From the NCBI RefSeq assembly GCF_010468615.1, contig NZ_WUEH01000004.1:124001-188000 (forward strand): DNA of 64,000 nucleotides. Direction: 5' to 3'. Of the stretch, positions 56,259 through 64,000 are shown piece after piece (the first letter of the stretch is position 1; the number at the start of each line of letters is the position of its first letter). The notes below the pieces were generated by a model, which did not search any database, was not told the DNA's origin, and was given only the letters and a program-made list of their open reading frames with translations. The translations under genes were made by a program, and so were the position numbers. The DNA comes from Pseudodesulfovibrio sp. JC047. GTDB lineage: Bacteria > Desulfobacterota > Desulfovibrionia > Desulfovibrionales > Desulfovibrionaceae.

Positions 56259-57608
56259 CTATTTAACCATATATTTGAGATCTGAGGTGGAAGTGGGATA
56301 GGCCCACAAAAAATTGGCAAGGGCCGATGCCGAAATGTTGAATTGTATGGCCAAGGCAAAGACATTCACCACCTCGGCGGCATTGTGCCGAAGAATGTGT
56401 GCTCCGAGAATCAAATCCGTGTCCGCATCGATCAGCACTTTATAGGCCCCATATTCTTCACCTATCCGTTTGGACGATGGCCAGTCGGTCGTGTCTCCCT
56501 GGTTCACTCGATACTTCAACGATTGTTCCCGGGCCGCTTCTTCGGTCAAGCCGACCGAGGCAAGGGTGGGGATGCTGAAAACCGCAGAAGGAACAACCGT
56601 CTCATCGACCTCATGCGAATTGCCATGAACGATATTCAGGGCCGCGATCTGCCCTTCCCTATCTGCAACCGGCGCCAGCATATACGGCGTATCCGCACAA
56701 TCTCCAATAGCGTACACCCTCGGATTACTCACACTCTGCAAGAAAGAATTGACCTCCACGCCCTTGGAAGAAAACGCCACATTGCCCATATTTCCATCAA
56801 GCACCGTCAGGTTGGGATGCCGTCCGGTCGCTTCAATAATAAGGTCGGTTTCGATCACGGCTCCCGAAGCGGAATGCACGGAATAGCCGGTCTCGGTTGC
56901 CACAATGCGTTCAGGAACCACCCCGAGCTGAACATCAATCCCTGCGGCAGCACTGGCCTTGAGCAAAACCGCAACCAAATCATCTTCAAATGCCCGCAAA
57001 GGGCGAGCGGATCGATGCAGGATATGCACGGCAGACGCGCCTCCACGAATGGCCACATGAGCGAATTCAAAGGAAATAAAGCCGCCCCCAATAAAGGTGA
57101 CTCGCTCAGGCATCTTTTCCATATCAAGAAAATATTCGCTGTCGCGGGCGAGTGCTCCCCCTTCAATCGGCAACTGATTTGGAAGCGATCCCGTGGCGAG
57201 CACAATGGTTTTTGCCGTGAGAACCTGACCACCAACCTCGATCTGGTCGTCCGCTCTCATGCGGGCCGTCCCGTTGAAAGTCGTGACACCACTCGCATCC
57301 CAATGGGCCTGAGCGGCCTCCGATCGCCCCTGCAAAAATTCGTTTTTCAACCGCTGCAACGCCCCCCAGTTGGTCCGCACCTCCCCTTCAAGCCCACGCC
57401 CGAGCAAATGAGACACCGAAGCGACACTCTCTGCGTTACTCACCAAATATTTTTTGGGCTGACATCCCCGCAAGGCACAGGTCCCGCCATATGGACGCTC
57501 GTCAACAATGGCAATCGTCATATTCGAATGCTGTTTCAGCCCGGCAACGGCATAGTAGGCAGCAGTACCAGACCCAACAACCACAACATCAAATGCTCTT
57601 TTTTTCAT
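56259..57608 (-). CDS. FAD-dependent disulfide-reductase-family oxidoreductase with altered C-terminus
   Basis: A 449-aa flavoprotein of the glutathione reductase/lipoamide dehydrogenase class. FAD motif VVVVGSGTAAYYAVAGL, redox pair GGTCALRGCQPKK (two Cys five residues apart), NAD(P)H motif TFIGGGFISFEFAHVA and FAD closure VYAIGDCADTPYMLAP are all present. The catalytic C-terminal HPT..E is replaced by WAYPTSTSDL with no terminal Glu, so it is unlikely to be a normal lipoamide dehydrogenase or glutathione reductase. No partner genes nearby. Substrate unknown; possibly a thiol or persulfide reductase. Confidence 0.82.
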   Translation of the reverse strand: MKKRAFDVVVVGSGTAAYYAVAGLKQHSNMTIAIVDERPYGGTCALRGCQPKKYLVSNAESVASVSHLLGRGLEGEVRTNWGALQRLKNEFLQGRSEAAQAHWDASGVTTFNGTARMRADDQIEVGGQVLTAKTIVLATGSLPNQLPIEGGALARDSEYFLDMEKMPERVTFIGGGFISFEFAHVAIRGGASAVHILHRSARPLRAFEDDLVAVLLKASAAAGIDVQLGVVPERIVATETGYSVHSASGAVIETDLIIEATGRHPNLTVLDGNMGNVAFSSKGVEVNSFLQSVSNPRVYAIGDCADTPYMLAPVADREGQIAALNIVHGNSHEVDETVVPSAVFSIPTLASVGLTEEAAREQSLKYRVNQGDTTDWPSSKRIGEEYGAYKVLIDADTDLILGAHILRHNAAEVVNVFALAIQFNISASALANFLWAYPTSTSDLKYMVK

Positions 57609-57874
57609 ATCGATACCCGACTTTCACTGGTCACAACGGAGATATCATAGTCCCTCTCCGTCTTCCGTTTCCCCGCCTCATTCAAAGTATTTTAACGCTA
57701 TCATGATTTTCTTTAAAAAACAGGGTATGAATCTGACATGACTCCAATTGACAACCAATGTCCTGACCGTATGGGCAAACAACAATGCACAATTAAAACG
57801 GTGTCCGTCTCACACAGACACACTCATTTTCACCAAGAGATTTTCATGAAAACACCCCACACGCTCGACACGAT

Positions 57875-58780
57875 ATGGTAGCACTTTCCACGCCGTTTTC
57901 ATGGCTGAAAGCGGCACGAATTCCTTCGCAGACCTATATTTTTCTTCCGTTGTTACTTGGCGAAATCATCGCCCTGAGCACGGGACAGCCTTTCGACGTT
58001 TGGACCGTGGTACTTGTCCATCTCTTTGGGCTAACCATTCAGCTCTATATTGTCTTCGCCAATGATTACGCTGATCAGGAGACGGACCGACGCAATATCA
58101 CCTTCACCCCATTCTCGGGAGGATCTCGGGTACTTGTCGATGGGGACCTGCATCCACACGCCATTCTGACAGCGGCCAGGCTGATGGCGATATGCAGTAT
58201 AGTCATCGGAAGTGGACTCAGCGTGCGAGGCGAAACGATTTTTCCGGTGTTGCTGGCGGCTGCGGGCGTGGTTTTGCTCTGGATGTACAGCTACCCGCCG
58301 ATCAAGCTGTCATACAGAGGTGGAGGGGAACTGCTGCAAATGATTGGGGTCGGCGTTGTCCTGCCGCTCATGGGCTACTCGGCCATGACTCAGGGCATCC
58401 ATCATTTCTCATGGGAGTTTCTGAAGGTCATTCTTCCCACCCAACTGGCGTGCGCCATCGGGACCGCCGTCCCAGACGAGCCATCTGATCGAATCGGTCA
58501 AAAAAGGACCATCCCGGTTCTGCTGGGACCAATCGCATCCCGAATACTCGTCATCGCGCTCCACAGCTTGACGGCGGCACAACTCATCGGGCTTTTCCCA
58601 CCCACGTCCGCCCACCTGTTCGCATGGTTTTCGATAATTTTTCTGACGGCATCCATCCTTGGCCAGCTTTTTTTCATTACCAACAAACCCGGCTCCTCCG
58701 GCGTCCTGATTTTCACCCTATTGTCCATCCTGTCCACCCTGACAAGCATGACCATCCTCTGCCTGCATGATTGGTTATGA
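57875..58780 (+). CDS. UbiA-family prenyltransferase (MenA/MqnP-like)
   Basis: A 301-aa integral membrane prenyltransferase with about eight or nine helices. The first Asp-rich motif reads NDYADQETD (about 64-72), and the second region SYPPIKLSYRGGGELL and PDEPSDRIGQKRTIP follows. NDYxDxExD with SYPP.KLSYRG is closer to 1,4-dihydroxy-2-naphthoate-type enzymes than to heme O or chlorophyll synthases, so menaquinone synthesis is likely (quinone for the fumarate reductase). The start at 57875 has no obvious ribosome site, so the N-terminus is tentative. Confidence 0.8.
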   Translation: MVALSTPFSWLKAARIPSQTYIFLPLLLGEIIALSTGQPFDVWTVVLVHLFGLTIQLYIVFANDYADQETDRRNITFTPFSGGSRVLVDGDLHPHAILTAARLMAICSIVIGSGLSVRGETIFPVLLAAAGVVLLWMYSYPPIKLSYRGGGELLQMIGVGVVLPLMGYSAMTQGIHHFSWEFLKVILPTQLACAIGTAVPDEPSDRIGQKRTIPVLLGPIASRILVIALHSLTAAQLIGLFPPTSAHLFAWFSIIFLTASILGQLFFITNKPGSSGVLIFTLLSILSTLTSMTILCLHDWL

Positions 58781-58884
58781 AGGAAGGGGGCTACAAAATA
58801 GAATTGGCCAAAACCCAGATAACGAATCAGGAAAAAATACTCGTCTTATTGCAAGAAATAAACGACCATATCAAGTCAGCCTAA
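58777..58884 (+). CDS. Possible 35-aa small ORF overlapping the UbiA gene
   Basis: MKEGGYKIELAKTQITNQEKILVLLQEINDHIKSA begins on an ATGA overlap with the UbiA stop. Helical and charged, no family recognised. It lies at the left edge of an AT-rich insert and may instead be the leftover of a truncated gene. Confidence 0.3.
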   Translation: MKEGGYKIELAKTQITNQEKILVLLQEINDHIKSA

Positions 58885-59020
58885 CGTTTCAGCACGGCCA
58901 TCAAAGGGGCCTTACAAGCCAAAGCTAAATAGGAAATAGACCAAGGGTCGGGGTGAAAGCTCCGGCCATTTTTGTTTTGTTTAACCTTGGCATTTTATAC
59001 ACGAAGAAGTATACGAATAA

Positions 59021-59203
59021 CGAACAAATAAACACACGTTTACACGCGACGCGCCCAAAAAAGCAACAAGAGATGAAGCATCTCCTATTGATCTGATCGA
59101 CGGAGACGACCTCGTTGAGATGCTCAAAAAGCTTCGGCTCGGGGTAAATGTACAAATGGTGGAAGAAGTTGAAGTTGATCGCCAGTGGTTCGAGAACATC
59201 TAA
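59021..59203 (+). pseudogene. C-terminal remnant of an Mrr-like restriction endonuclease
   Basis: About 60 codons end at the TAA at 59201-59203 and read ...FTRDAPKKATRDEASPID, LIDGDDLVEMLKKLRLGV and VEVDRQWFENI. This is the usual ending of Mrr-type restriction endonucleases (FTRDA..EA.RD...IDLIDG..L..LL...LGV). The frame is closed by a stop at 59018-59020 with no start codon or catalytic QAK-type core in front, so only the tail remains. It abuts the ATPase gene, suggesting a former two-gene defence operon. Confidence 0.55.
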
Positions 59204-59220
59204 ATGGTGAGTATGCAAAG

Positions 59221-60993
59221 ATGGCACGGATAAAGTATATCAAGATTGAAAACATCAAAGGAATCAAGAAACAAAATTTTCCATTTGAATTGATTCCCAA
59301 TAAACCAACAATATTTGTAGCCTCCAATGGTTTCGGTAAATCATCCTTTGCTACGGCTTTCAATGCAATGAATAGAAATCGAATCAAGTTGGAGGAAAAC
59401 GAGCAGCACGAACTTAACGAAGCCAATCAGCCAATCATAAAAGTCGGATACTCAGAAAATAACCGCGATGTTCAGGAGTTATCAGCAACAAGCGGTTCGA
59501 ACGAAATATTCAAAGAATTTGACGTTCAAGTCATCAGAAATCCCATCCAGGCAAAGCACACAAAGAAAAACATGGGGAGGTTCACAGCAGTTAGTTCATA
59601 CATGTGCGTTCCCCCAATTATCTTGATTGACAAAATTCCTAAAAAGCAAAAGTCTCCATACTCCTTCACTAACTGCCGAAGATGGTTTGGTAATAACGGC
59701 AAAGTTCTTCCCAACATATCATCTGATCTGAATGATTCGAACTTGGTCAGCCAGATATCCCGAAAGATCGACCTCAGCAAACTAATTCAGGTGAAGCCCA
59801 CAAAAGCGATCCAAGCACTTCAGTCTGAGATAAACCAACTTAAAGGAACCAAAGGTACTATTATTGGGGCAATCAGCCAGGATCAGATTGATCCTTTAAG
59901 AAGTGTCAAGAGGCTCAAAAGACTCGCATTAATTTTGGAAAGATTTGGATCAAGCTATGACACAAAAGCTGAGTACTACCTGTCAGCCATTCAAATCGTA
60001 CAAACGTTCAAATCAAATGTTAAAGCATTTAAAGCATACTGCAATTATTGCACATACTGCTTTGATGAAGCGAGATTAAAAGAGTCTTTTGAAGTACTCA
60101 AACCAACATGGAAGAAGATCAAACCCACAAAAATCAAGGACCAACTGATTCTCGACTTCCCAGAAGCTCAGCACATATCAAACGGAGAAAGAGATATTCT
60201 TTGTTTTACGGCAATGCTTATAAAAGCAGGAAGTCGGCTTAACGGAGAAAAATGTATTCTGATCATTGATGAAATATTCGACTACCTTGACGATGCGAAC
60301 CTTGTATCTGCTCAATATTACCTCACTAAAATGATTAAAAAATTCAAGGAGAATAAGCGCCAGCTATACCCAATCATACTCACCCACCTAAACCCCTGCT
60401 ACTTTAAAAACTTCTGTTTTAAAGATCAAAAAGTACACTACCTTGAGAAGAAGGATAAACGACATGACCGAAAGGTACATGATCTAATAGTCAAAAGAAG
60501 CGACCCATCCGTCAAAGACCATCTCGGGAGACACTACCTCCACTTCCACTCTGCTGACGTTGATCTAACTCAACAGTTTGCAACCCTAGGTCTGGACAGC
60601 AGCATATGCACTTCTCAAACTTTCAAACAGCACATATTTAATGAACTCAAAAATTACCTAAGCAACCAAAATTATGATCCGGTTTCAGTTTGTTGTGCTA
60701 TAAGAGTCAAAATTGAAGAGCTCGTTTACGACCATCTTGACCCTGCCTACCAGCCAAACTTTCTCGACACAAATAAGACTGCTAACAAACTAATTTTTGC
60801 TGAAGAAAACGGGTTAAACATACCGAGCCCCTTTTTCCTACTCGGGATAATATACAATGAAGCAATGCATTTCCCGCCAACTCAAGACAATTTTACTCCA
60901 CTGTTTTCCAAACTGAACAATCAAACCATACGCCATATGATCGAAGAAGTTATCGATTGGCAATTCCAGCAAGGCATTGCATCAAAAACCTGA
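59221..60993 (+). CDS. SMC/ABC-type ATPase, probable phage-defence protein
   Basis: About 590 aa, rich in Lys, Asn and Ile and much more AT-rich than its neighbours, so probably acquired. Walker A is ASNGFGKSSF (34-43). The ABC-like signature is SNGERD (from about 320), Walker B is CILIIDEIFDYLDD (from about 345), and a switch His is in ILTHL (about 387). This is the layout of RecF/RloC-like AAA ATPases found in defence loci. A helical middle part and a C-terminal domain of unknown type follow. A GTG at 59185 is an alternative start overlapping the Mrr remnant. No nuclease motif seen; the effector may be the lost Mrr partner. Confidence 0.7.
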   Translation: MARIKYIKIENIKGIKKQNFPFELIPNKPTIFVASNGFGKSSFATAFNAMNRNRIKLEENEQHELNEANQPIIKVGYSENNRDVQELSATSGSNEIFKEFDVQVIRNPIQAKHTKKNMGRFTAVSSYMCVPPIILIDKIPKKQKSPYSFTNCRRWFGNNGKVLPNISSDLNDSNLVSQISRKIDLSKLIQVKPTKAIQALQSEINQLKGTKGTIIGAISQDQIDPLRSVKRLKRLALILERFGSSYDTKAEYYLSAIQIVQTFKSNVKAFKAYCNYCTYCFDEARLKESFEVLKPTWKKIKPTKIKDQLILDFPEAQHISNGERDILCFTAMLIKAGSRLNGEKCILIIDEIFDYLDDANLVSAQYYLTKMIKKFKENKRQLYPIILTHLNPCYFKNFCFKDQKVHYLEKKDKRHDRKVHDLIVKRSDPSVKDHLGRHYLHFHSADVDLTQQFATLGLDSSICTSQTFKQHIFNELKNYLSNQNYDPVSVCCAIRVKIEELVYDHLDPAYQPNFLDTNKTANKLIFAEENGLNIPSPFFLLGIIYNEAMHFPPTQDNFTPLFSKLNNQTIRHMIEEVIDWQFQQGIASKT

Positions 60994-61140
60994 CCCATCC
61001 CATTTTCCAAGTAATTCCGAAGTGATAAGTGCATCCAGCCGGAAGCCGCGGCAAAACAGTCCACTCCAGCCCTGCTCGATTACAACTTAAAAACAAAATA
61101 TGTCCAATGAATATGCCCGGTGATTTCCGGGCTAATACAA

Positions 61141-61174
61141 AAGAAAAAGCCCTTACACATTCGTGTAAGGGCTT
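61141..61174 (-). terminator. Terminator downstream of the tRNA genes
   Basis: AAGCCCTTACAC and GTGTAAGGGCTT form a perfect 12-bp stem around ATTC. Minus-strand transcription meets TTTTTCTT next; the other side reads GATCTTTT, so it may work in both directions. Confidence 0.8.
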
Positions 61175-61184
61175 GATCTTTTAG

Positions 61185-61261
<77 letters not shown>

Positions 61262-61304
61262 GCACTATATATACAGGGTGTTAAGCAAACCCTCTATGTC
61301 AAAT

Positions 61305-61380
61305 TGGTGGGCGCTACAGGGCTCGAACCTGTGACCCTCGCCTTGTAAGGGCGATGCTCTCCCAGCTGAGCTAAGCGCCC
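61305..61380 (-). tRNA. tRNA-Val (TAC)
   Basis: 76 bases including encoded CCA. Acceptor GGGCGCT/AGCGCCC with discriminator A; anticodon stem TCGCC/GGCGA around CTTACAA, anticodon TAC; T loop GTTCGAGCC. Forms a tandem with tRNA-Asp 43 bases downstream, likely one transcript. Confidence 0.95.
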
Positions 61381-61561
61381 GCAGGAAGGGAGTGTTTATC
61401 GTGGCTCGCTGCGCTTGTCAATAACTTTTTTCAAAATAATCTAGCGCGTTTCGAGAACTCCTCATCCGCGTTCAGCGAAAGGGATACTGCCCACACAAAG
61501 CCTGTTTGTCAATGGGTTTTTTCATTTTTTTTCAATATGACAAATATCCGAAATTCATAGA

Positions 61562-62845
61562 CTATTTGATAGACCACAACAGACGGTTTCCCTTCCGCGA
61601 CAACCACCCCAAAGGAAGCCCCCGATAGTACAGGCCAACCGGGCCTTTTCCCGATGTCCAACGGACGCTTCGGCCAGTGAAAAGCTGCTCCAAAACCGCG
61701 ATGTCATCCACATCCAGAATATCCAATTGGCTCTTTTCTGGATGCGAAGGAAGCAGGATTCGAGCAAGGCCACCGGGCAAAAATTTCAGTCGATCGCCCT
61801 TGCCTGCCACTTTTCCCAATGGAAATCCCTGCCAACGAACCGTACCCGGCACCCGTTTCAATGCCTGCTCCGGCAGAAAAAACGCCTTGCCACCAAAATT
61901 GTACACATCGCCTGCGGGCAAATTTTCCAGACACAGGTGGTCGCCGCCAATCACTCGGGAAAGACGCACCGGAGTTCCTGGCAACTCCCTTTGAACAATC
62001 TTCTCGGGAACCAGGGTCTCGACCGACGTTTTCTTGCGGAATCGGGCCAAAAAGAACCCCTGCCCCGCCGAATCTTCGGACACCCGCAAGACGCCGTCCA
62101 TGCCATCCATGAGCGGCGCGCCAAACACGAAGCCCTCCGGCTCGGACAACGGCTCCAACTCAAGGTCCAGCGTTTCCAACGCCCATGCCACCTGTTCCTC
62201 GTTCTCCTCGATGTTTGTGGTGCAGGTCGAATATAATACCACGCCGCCGGGTCGCAGCAGTCCTGCCGCCTTTTCAAGCAAGACTTTTTGCAACGCGATC
62301 AGCGGAGCGGTCTTGGTCCCGGACCAAACATCCATGACCTTGGGATTCTTGTCTGCCGTGCCCCATCCGCTGCACGGGGGGTCCAGTTGAATGTATTCCC
62401 AAGACTGTTCCGGGAACGGCAAATCCTGCGCCATGGCCTTGGCAGTCACCGCGTTGATGGACCCGGTCCGCCGCAGATTCGCCCGCAAGGTTCCAAGTCG
62501 GTCCGCAGACGGCTCCGACGCGAACACGAAACCGTGAGGACCGACCAGTCGGGACAGAAGACTCGTCTTGCTACCGGGAGCAGAGCACATGTCCAGCACG
62601 CTCGCACCCTTTGGCGGAGCCAGAGTCAGGGGTGGAAGCATGGAAGACCTGTCTTGAATATATATCAATCCGAACCGGGACGCCAAACTTTCACCCAAAG
62701 GAAATGGTTCATGGGTCAATTTTCGGGCACCGGCAAAAAACGGCTCGGGTTCAAAGGCAAATCCTTGGGCGACAAGCAGACTTTCCACAAGCGGAATGGC
62801 GGTGTCGTCGCACACAAGGCGAAATGTTCGTCCAAACGTGGGCAT
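61562..62845 (-). CDS. RsmB/RsmF-type (NOL1/NOP2/Sun) RNA m5C methyltransferase
   Basis: A 427-aa SAM-dependent cytosine-C5 RNA methyltransferase. SAM-binding VLDMCSAPGSKTSLL, then the LDPPCSGWG motif and the catalytic/release cysteine in YSTCTTNIEENEEQV. The C-terminal third (KAFFLPEQALKRVPGTVRWQGFPLGKV...LYYRGLPLGWLSRKGNRL) is a PUA-like domain of the RsmF type, so 16S rRNA or tRNA is the probable substrate. AGGAG precedes the ATG. Cytoplasmic, monocistronic. Confidence 0.9.
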   Translation of the reverse strand: MPTFGRTFRLVCDDTAIPLVESLLVAQGFAFEPEPFFAGARKLTHEPFPLGESLASRFGLIYIQDRSSMLPPLTLAPPKGASVLDMCSAPGSKTSLLSRLVGPHGFVFASEPSADRLGTLRANLRRTGSINAVTAKAMAQDLPFPEQSWEYIQLDPPCSGWGTADKNPKVMDVWSGTKTAPLIALQKVLLEKAAGLLRPGGVVLYSTCTTNIEENEEQVAWALETLDLELEPLSEPEGFVFGAPLMDGMDGVLRVSEDSAGQGFFLARFRKKTSVETLVPEKIVQRELPGTPVRLSRVIGGDHLCLENLPAGDVYNFGGKAFFLPEQALKRVPGTVRWQGFPLGKVAGKGDRLKFLPGGLARILLPSHPEKSQLDILDVDDIAVLEQLFTGRSVRWTSGKGPVGLYYRGLPLGWLSRKGNRLLWSIK

Positions 62846-63049
62846 ACAAACTCCTGGGCGGTTAGCGGGTCATTCTCGAATGACTGACCAATTTTTCGAA
62901 TGCAGCCATACCGGCTTCCGTGCGACCTATCAAGCTCCTTGCGCTTTGCATACCGGGACGGAAACTGGTACAAGGTTCTGCCGTACTGTCTGGCACGGTA
63001 CCCTAAAAACGACATCTGTACCGAATATCACCATTCCTCGGAGGAATAT

Positions 63050-64000
63050 ATGACCCATCGACGTATTATCACCGCCTGTCTCGCTCTCATGGCGACCATG
63101 CTTCTGGCTGCTCCGGCCCTGGCCTCGGGAGCCAAGACCTTCGCTGTTGTCCCATTCACGTACAATGGTCCGCAAAAATATTCCTATTTCCCCAAGGCCT
63201 TTCAGGCCAGTCTGGAAAGCGATTTGGAATGGTTGGGACAGGTCGAACCCACCGACAAGAACATGTCGGATATCACAACGCCGTCCAACAAAGCCGACGC
63301 GCTCAACTCGCTGCGGGGGCACGGTCTTGATTATCTCGTCTTTGGCGATATCGCGATTCTCGGAAAAAACGCCCATATCAAGATGGAAGTGGTGAGTGAA
63401 GACGGCAAGTCCTGGGTACAAAAAGGCGAAATGGGACTGGATGCAATCACGACCTGGCTGGACGGACAGAGCAAGACCATTCAAGGCGATGTCTTCAATC
63501 GTCCGGGCTACGGCACCACACAGGCGGTCATGGACAAGGAAATAGATGTCGAAAAGCCGAAAACGCCCATGTCCTCCGCAATCATTCCGGCTGACGGAGG
63601 CGGATACACGCAGGACAACCTGAACCCGCAGTTCCGCTATGAAGGTGGCACCAGCACCGCCGGACGATGGAGAAGTCAGGCCATGCGCTATTCCTCATAT
63701 GGAATGTATGTGGCTGACGGAGACGCCGACGGCCAAAACGAAGTTTTCATTCTCCAGAAATCCGCCCTGTCCGCCTATCGGTTCAAGGACGGCAAGCTGC
63801 AACATCTGTCCACTTTCAAACTGCCGGCCAACGTCATGAGTGTACGGCTCGAAGTGGCTGATCTCAACAGGGACGGCCTGCCCGAATTCATCGTCGGCGG
63901 CTATCAATTCGAATCACAATACGGCATCAAGGCCCCGAACGGCCAGCCCCGATCAAGCATCCTGTCCTTTGAAGGCGGCAAGTTCAAATATGTCGTCAAA
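63050..64000 (+). CDS. Secreted FG-GAP/VCBS-like repeat protein, 3' end outside the window
   Basis: 317 codons are visible and the frame is still open at the window edge. Signal peptide MTHRRIITACLALMATMLLAAPALA. Residues about 26-140 resemble a FlgO/TolB-N-like domain (KTFAVVPFTYNGPQKYSYFPKAFQASLESDLEWLGQ and YLVFGDIAILG). FG-GAP-type Ca-binding repeats follow (VADGDADGQNEVFIL; EVADLNRDGLPEFIVGGYQ). GGAGG is well placed before the ATG. Probably a periplasmic or outer-membrane protein of unknown function. Confidence 0.8.
   Translation, partial: MTHRRIITACLALMATMLLAAPALASGAKTFAVVPFTYNGPQKYSYFPKAFQASLESDLEWLGQVEPTDKNMSDITTPSNKADALNSLRGHGLDYLVFGDIAILGKNAHIKMEVVSEDGKSWVQKGEMGLDAITTWLDGQSKTIQGDVFNRPGYGTTQAVMDKEIDVEKPKTPMSSAIIPADGGGYTQDNLNPQFRYEGGTSTAGRWRSQAMRYSSYGMYVADGDADGQNEVFILQKSALSAYRFKDGKLQHLSTFKLPANVMSVRLEVADLNRDGLPEFIVGGYQFESQYGIKAPNGQPRSSILSFEGGKFKYVVK

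Noticed and set aside
58781-61184. Integrative element with attachment repeats
   Set aside because: No integrase gene and no copy of the tRNA-Asp 3' end were found at the left side. Only composition and position suggest transfer, so no mobile element or att site is called.

Overview
The window is a chromosomal segment of a Gram-negative, anaerobic sulfate reducer of the Desulfovibrio/Pseudodesulfovibrio type. This is inferred from gene content: a periplasmic selenocysteine formate dehydrogenase, an Rnf cluster led by a decaheme cytochrome c, a Pta-AckA-pyruvate:ferredoxin oxidoreductase block, and a fumarate reductase/fumarase/malic enzyme block. No sulfate-reduction gene is in the window, so the genus is not proven.

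Layout. 0-3 kb: a choloylglycine-hydrolase-family Ntn amidase and a putative outer-membrane barrel protein. 3-11.4 kb: an eight-gene operon with a purine/uracil-type permease, an allophanate-hydrolase-related small protein, a biuret-hydrolase-like isochorismatase, homologues of the AllH/AllF/AllG oxamate carbamoyltransferase set, carbamate kinase and a GntR/FCD regulator. Its promoter carries two identical TTGTATACAA palindromes. 11.7-14.2 kb: a 49-aa gene behind a Fur-box-like site, a membrane-anchored protein and an HD-GYP protein. 14.2-20.3 kb (minus strand): a ModE-like regulator, FdhA with an in-frame UGA, FdhB, FdhE and FdhD. 21-26 kb: two overlapping response regulators (HDOD; degenerate HD-GYP) converging on a PAS histidine kinase. 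27-29 kb: an MFS-ApbE fusion.

29.4-40.5 kb: a DctB/DctD-like two-component pair, a consensus sigma-54 promoter, then frdCAB, two-subunit fumarase, malic enzyme and a DASS dicarboxylate carrier. This reads as one sensing, import and metabolism module. 40.6-47.6 kb: decaheme cytochrome plus rnfCDGEAB. RnfB is fused to a GltD/NfnB-type NAD(P)H flavoprotein, while RnfC has lost its recognisable nucleotide-binding motifs. 47.7-54.7 kb: pta, ackA and pyruvate:ferredoxin oxidoreductase, which would make acetyl-CoA, ATP and the reduced ferredoxin that Rnf uses.

54.7-64 kb: a BOF-domain secreted protein, a PhnA/YjdM zinc-ribbon protein, a flavin disulfide-reductase-like enzyme, a UbiA prenyltransferase, an AT-rich insert (Mrr-like endonuclease remnant plus an ABC/SMC-type ATPase), tRNA-Asp and tRNA-Val, an RsmB/RsmF-type methyltransferase, and the 5' part of a secreted FG-GAP-like protein that runs off the window.

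The best candidates for something new are the carbamoyl-transfer operon, the Rnf complex with a relocated pyridine-nucleotide module, and the MFS-ApbE fusion. All functional statements are from reading the sequence; no search or alignment was run.
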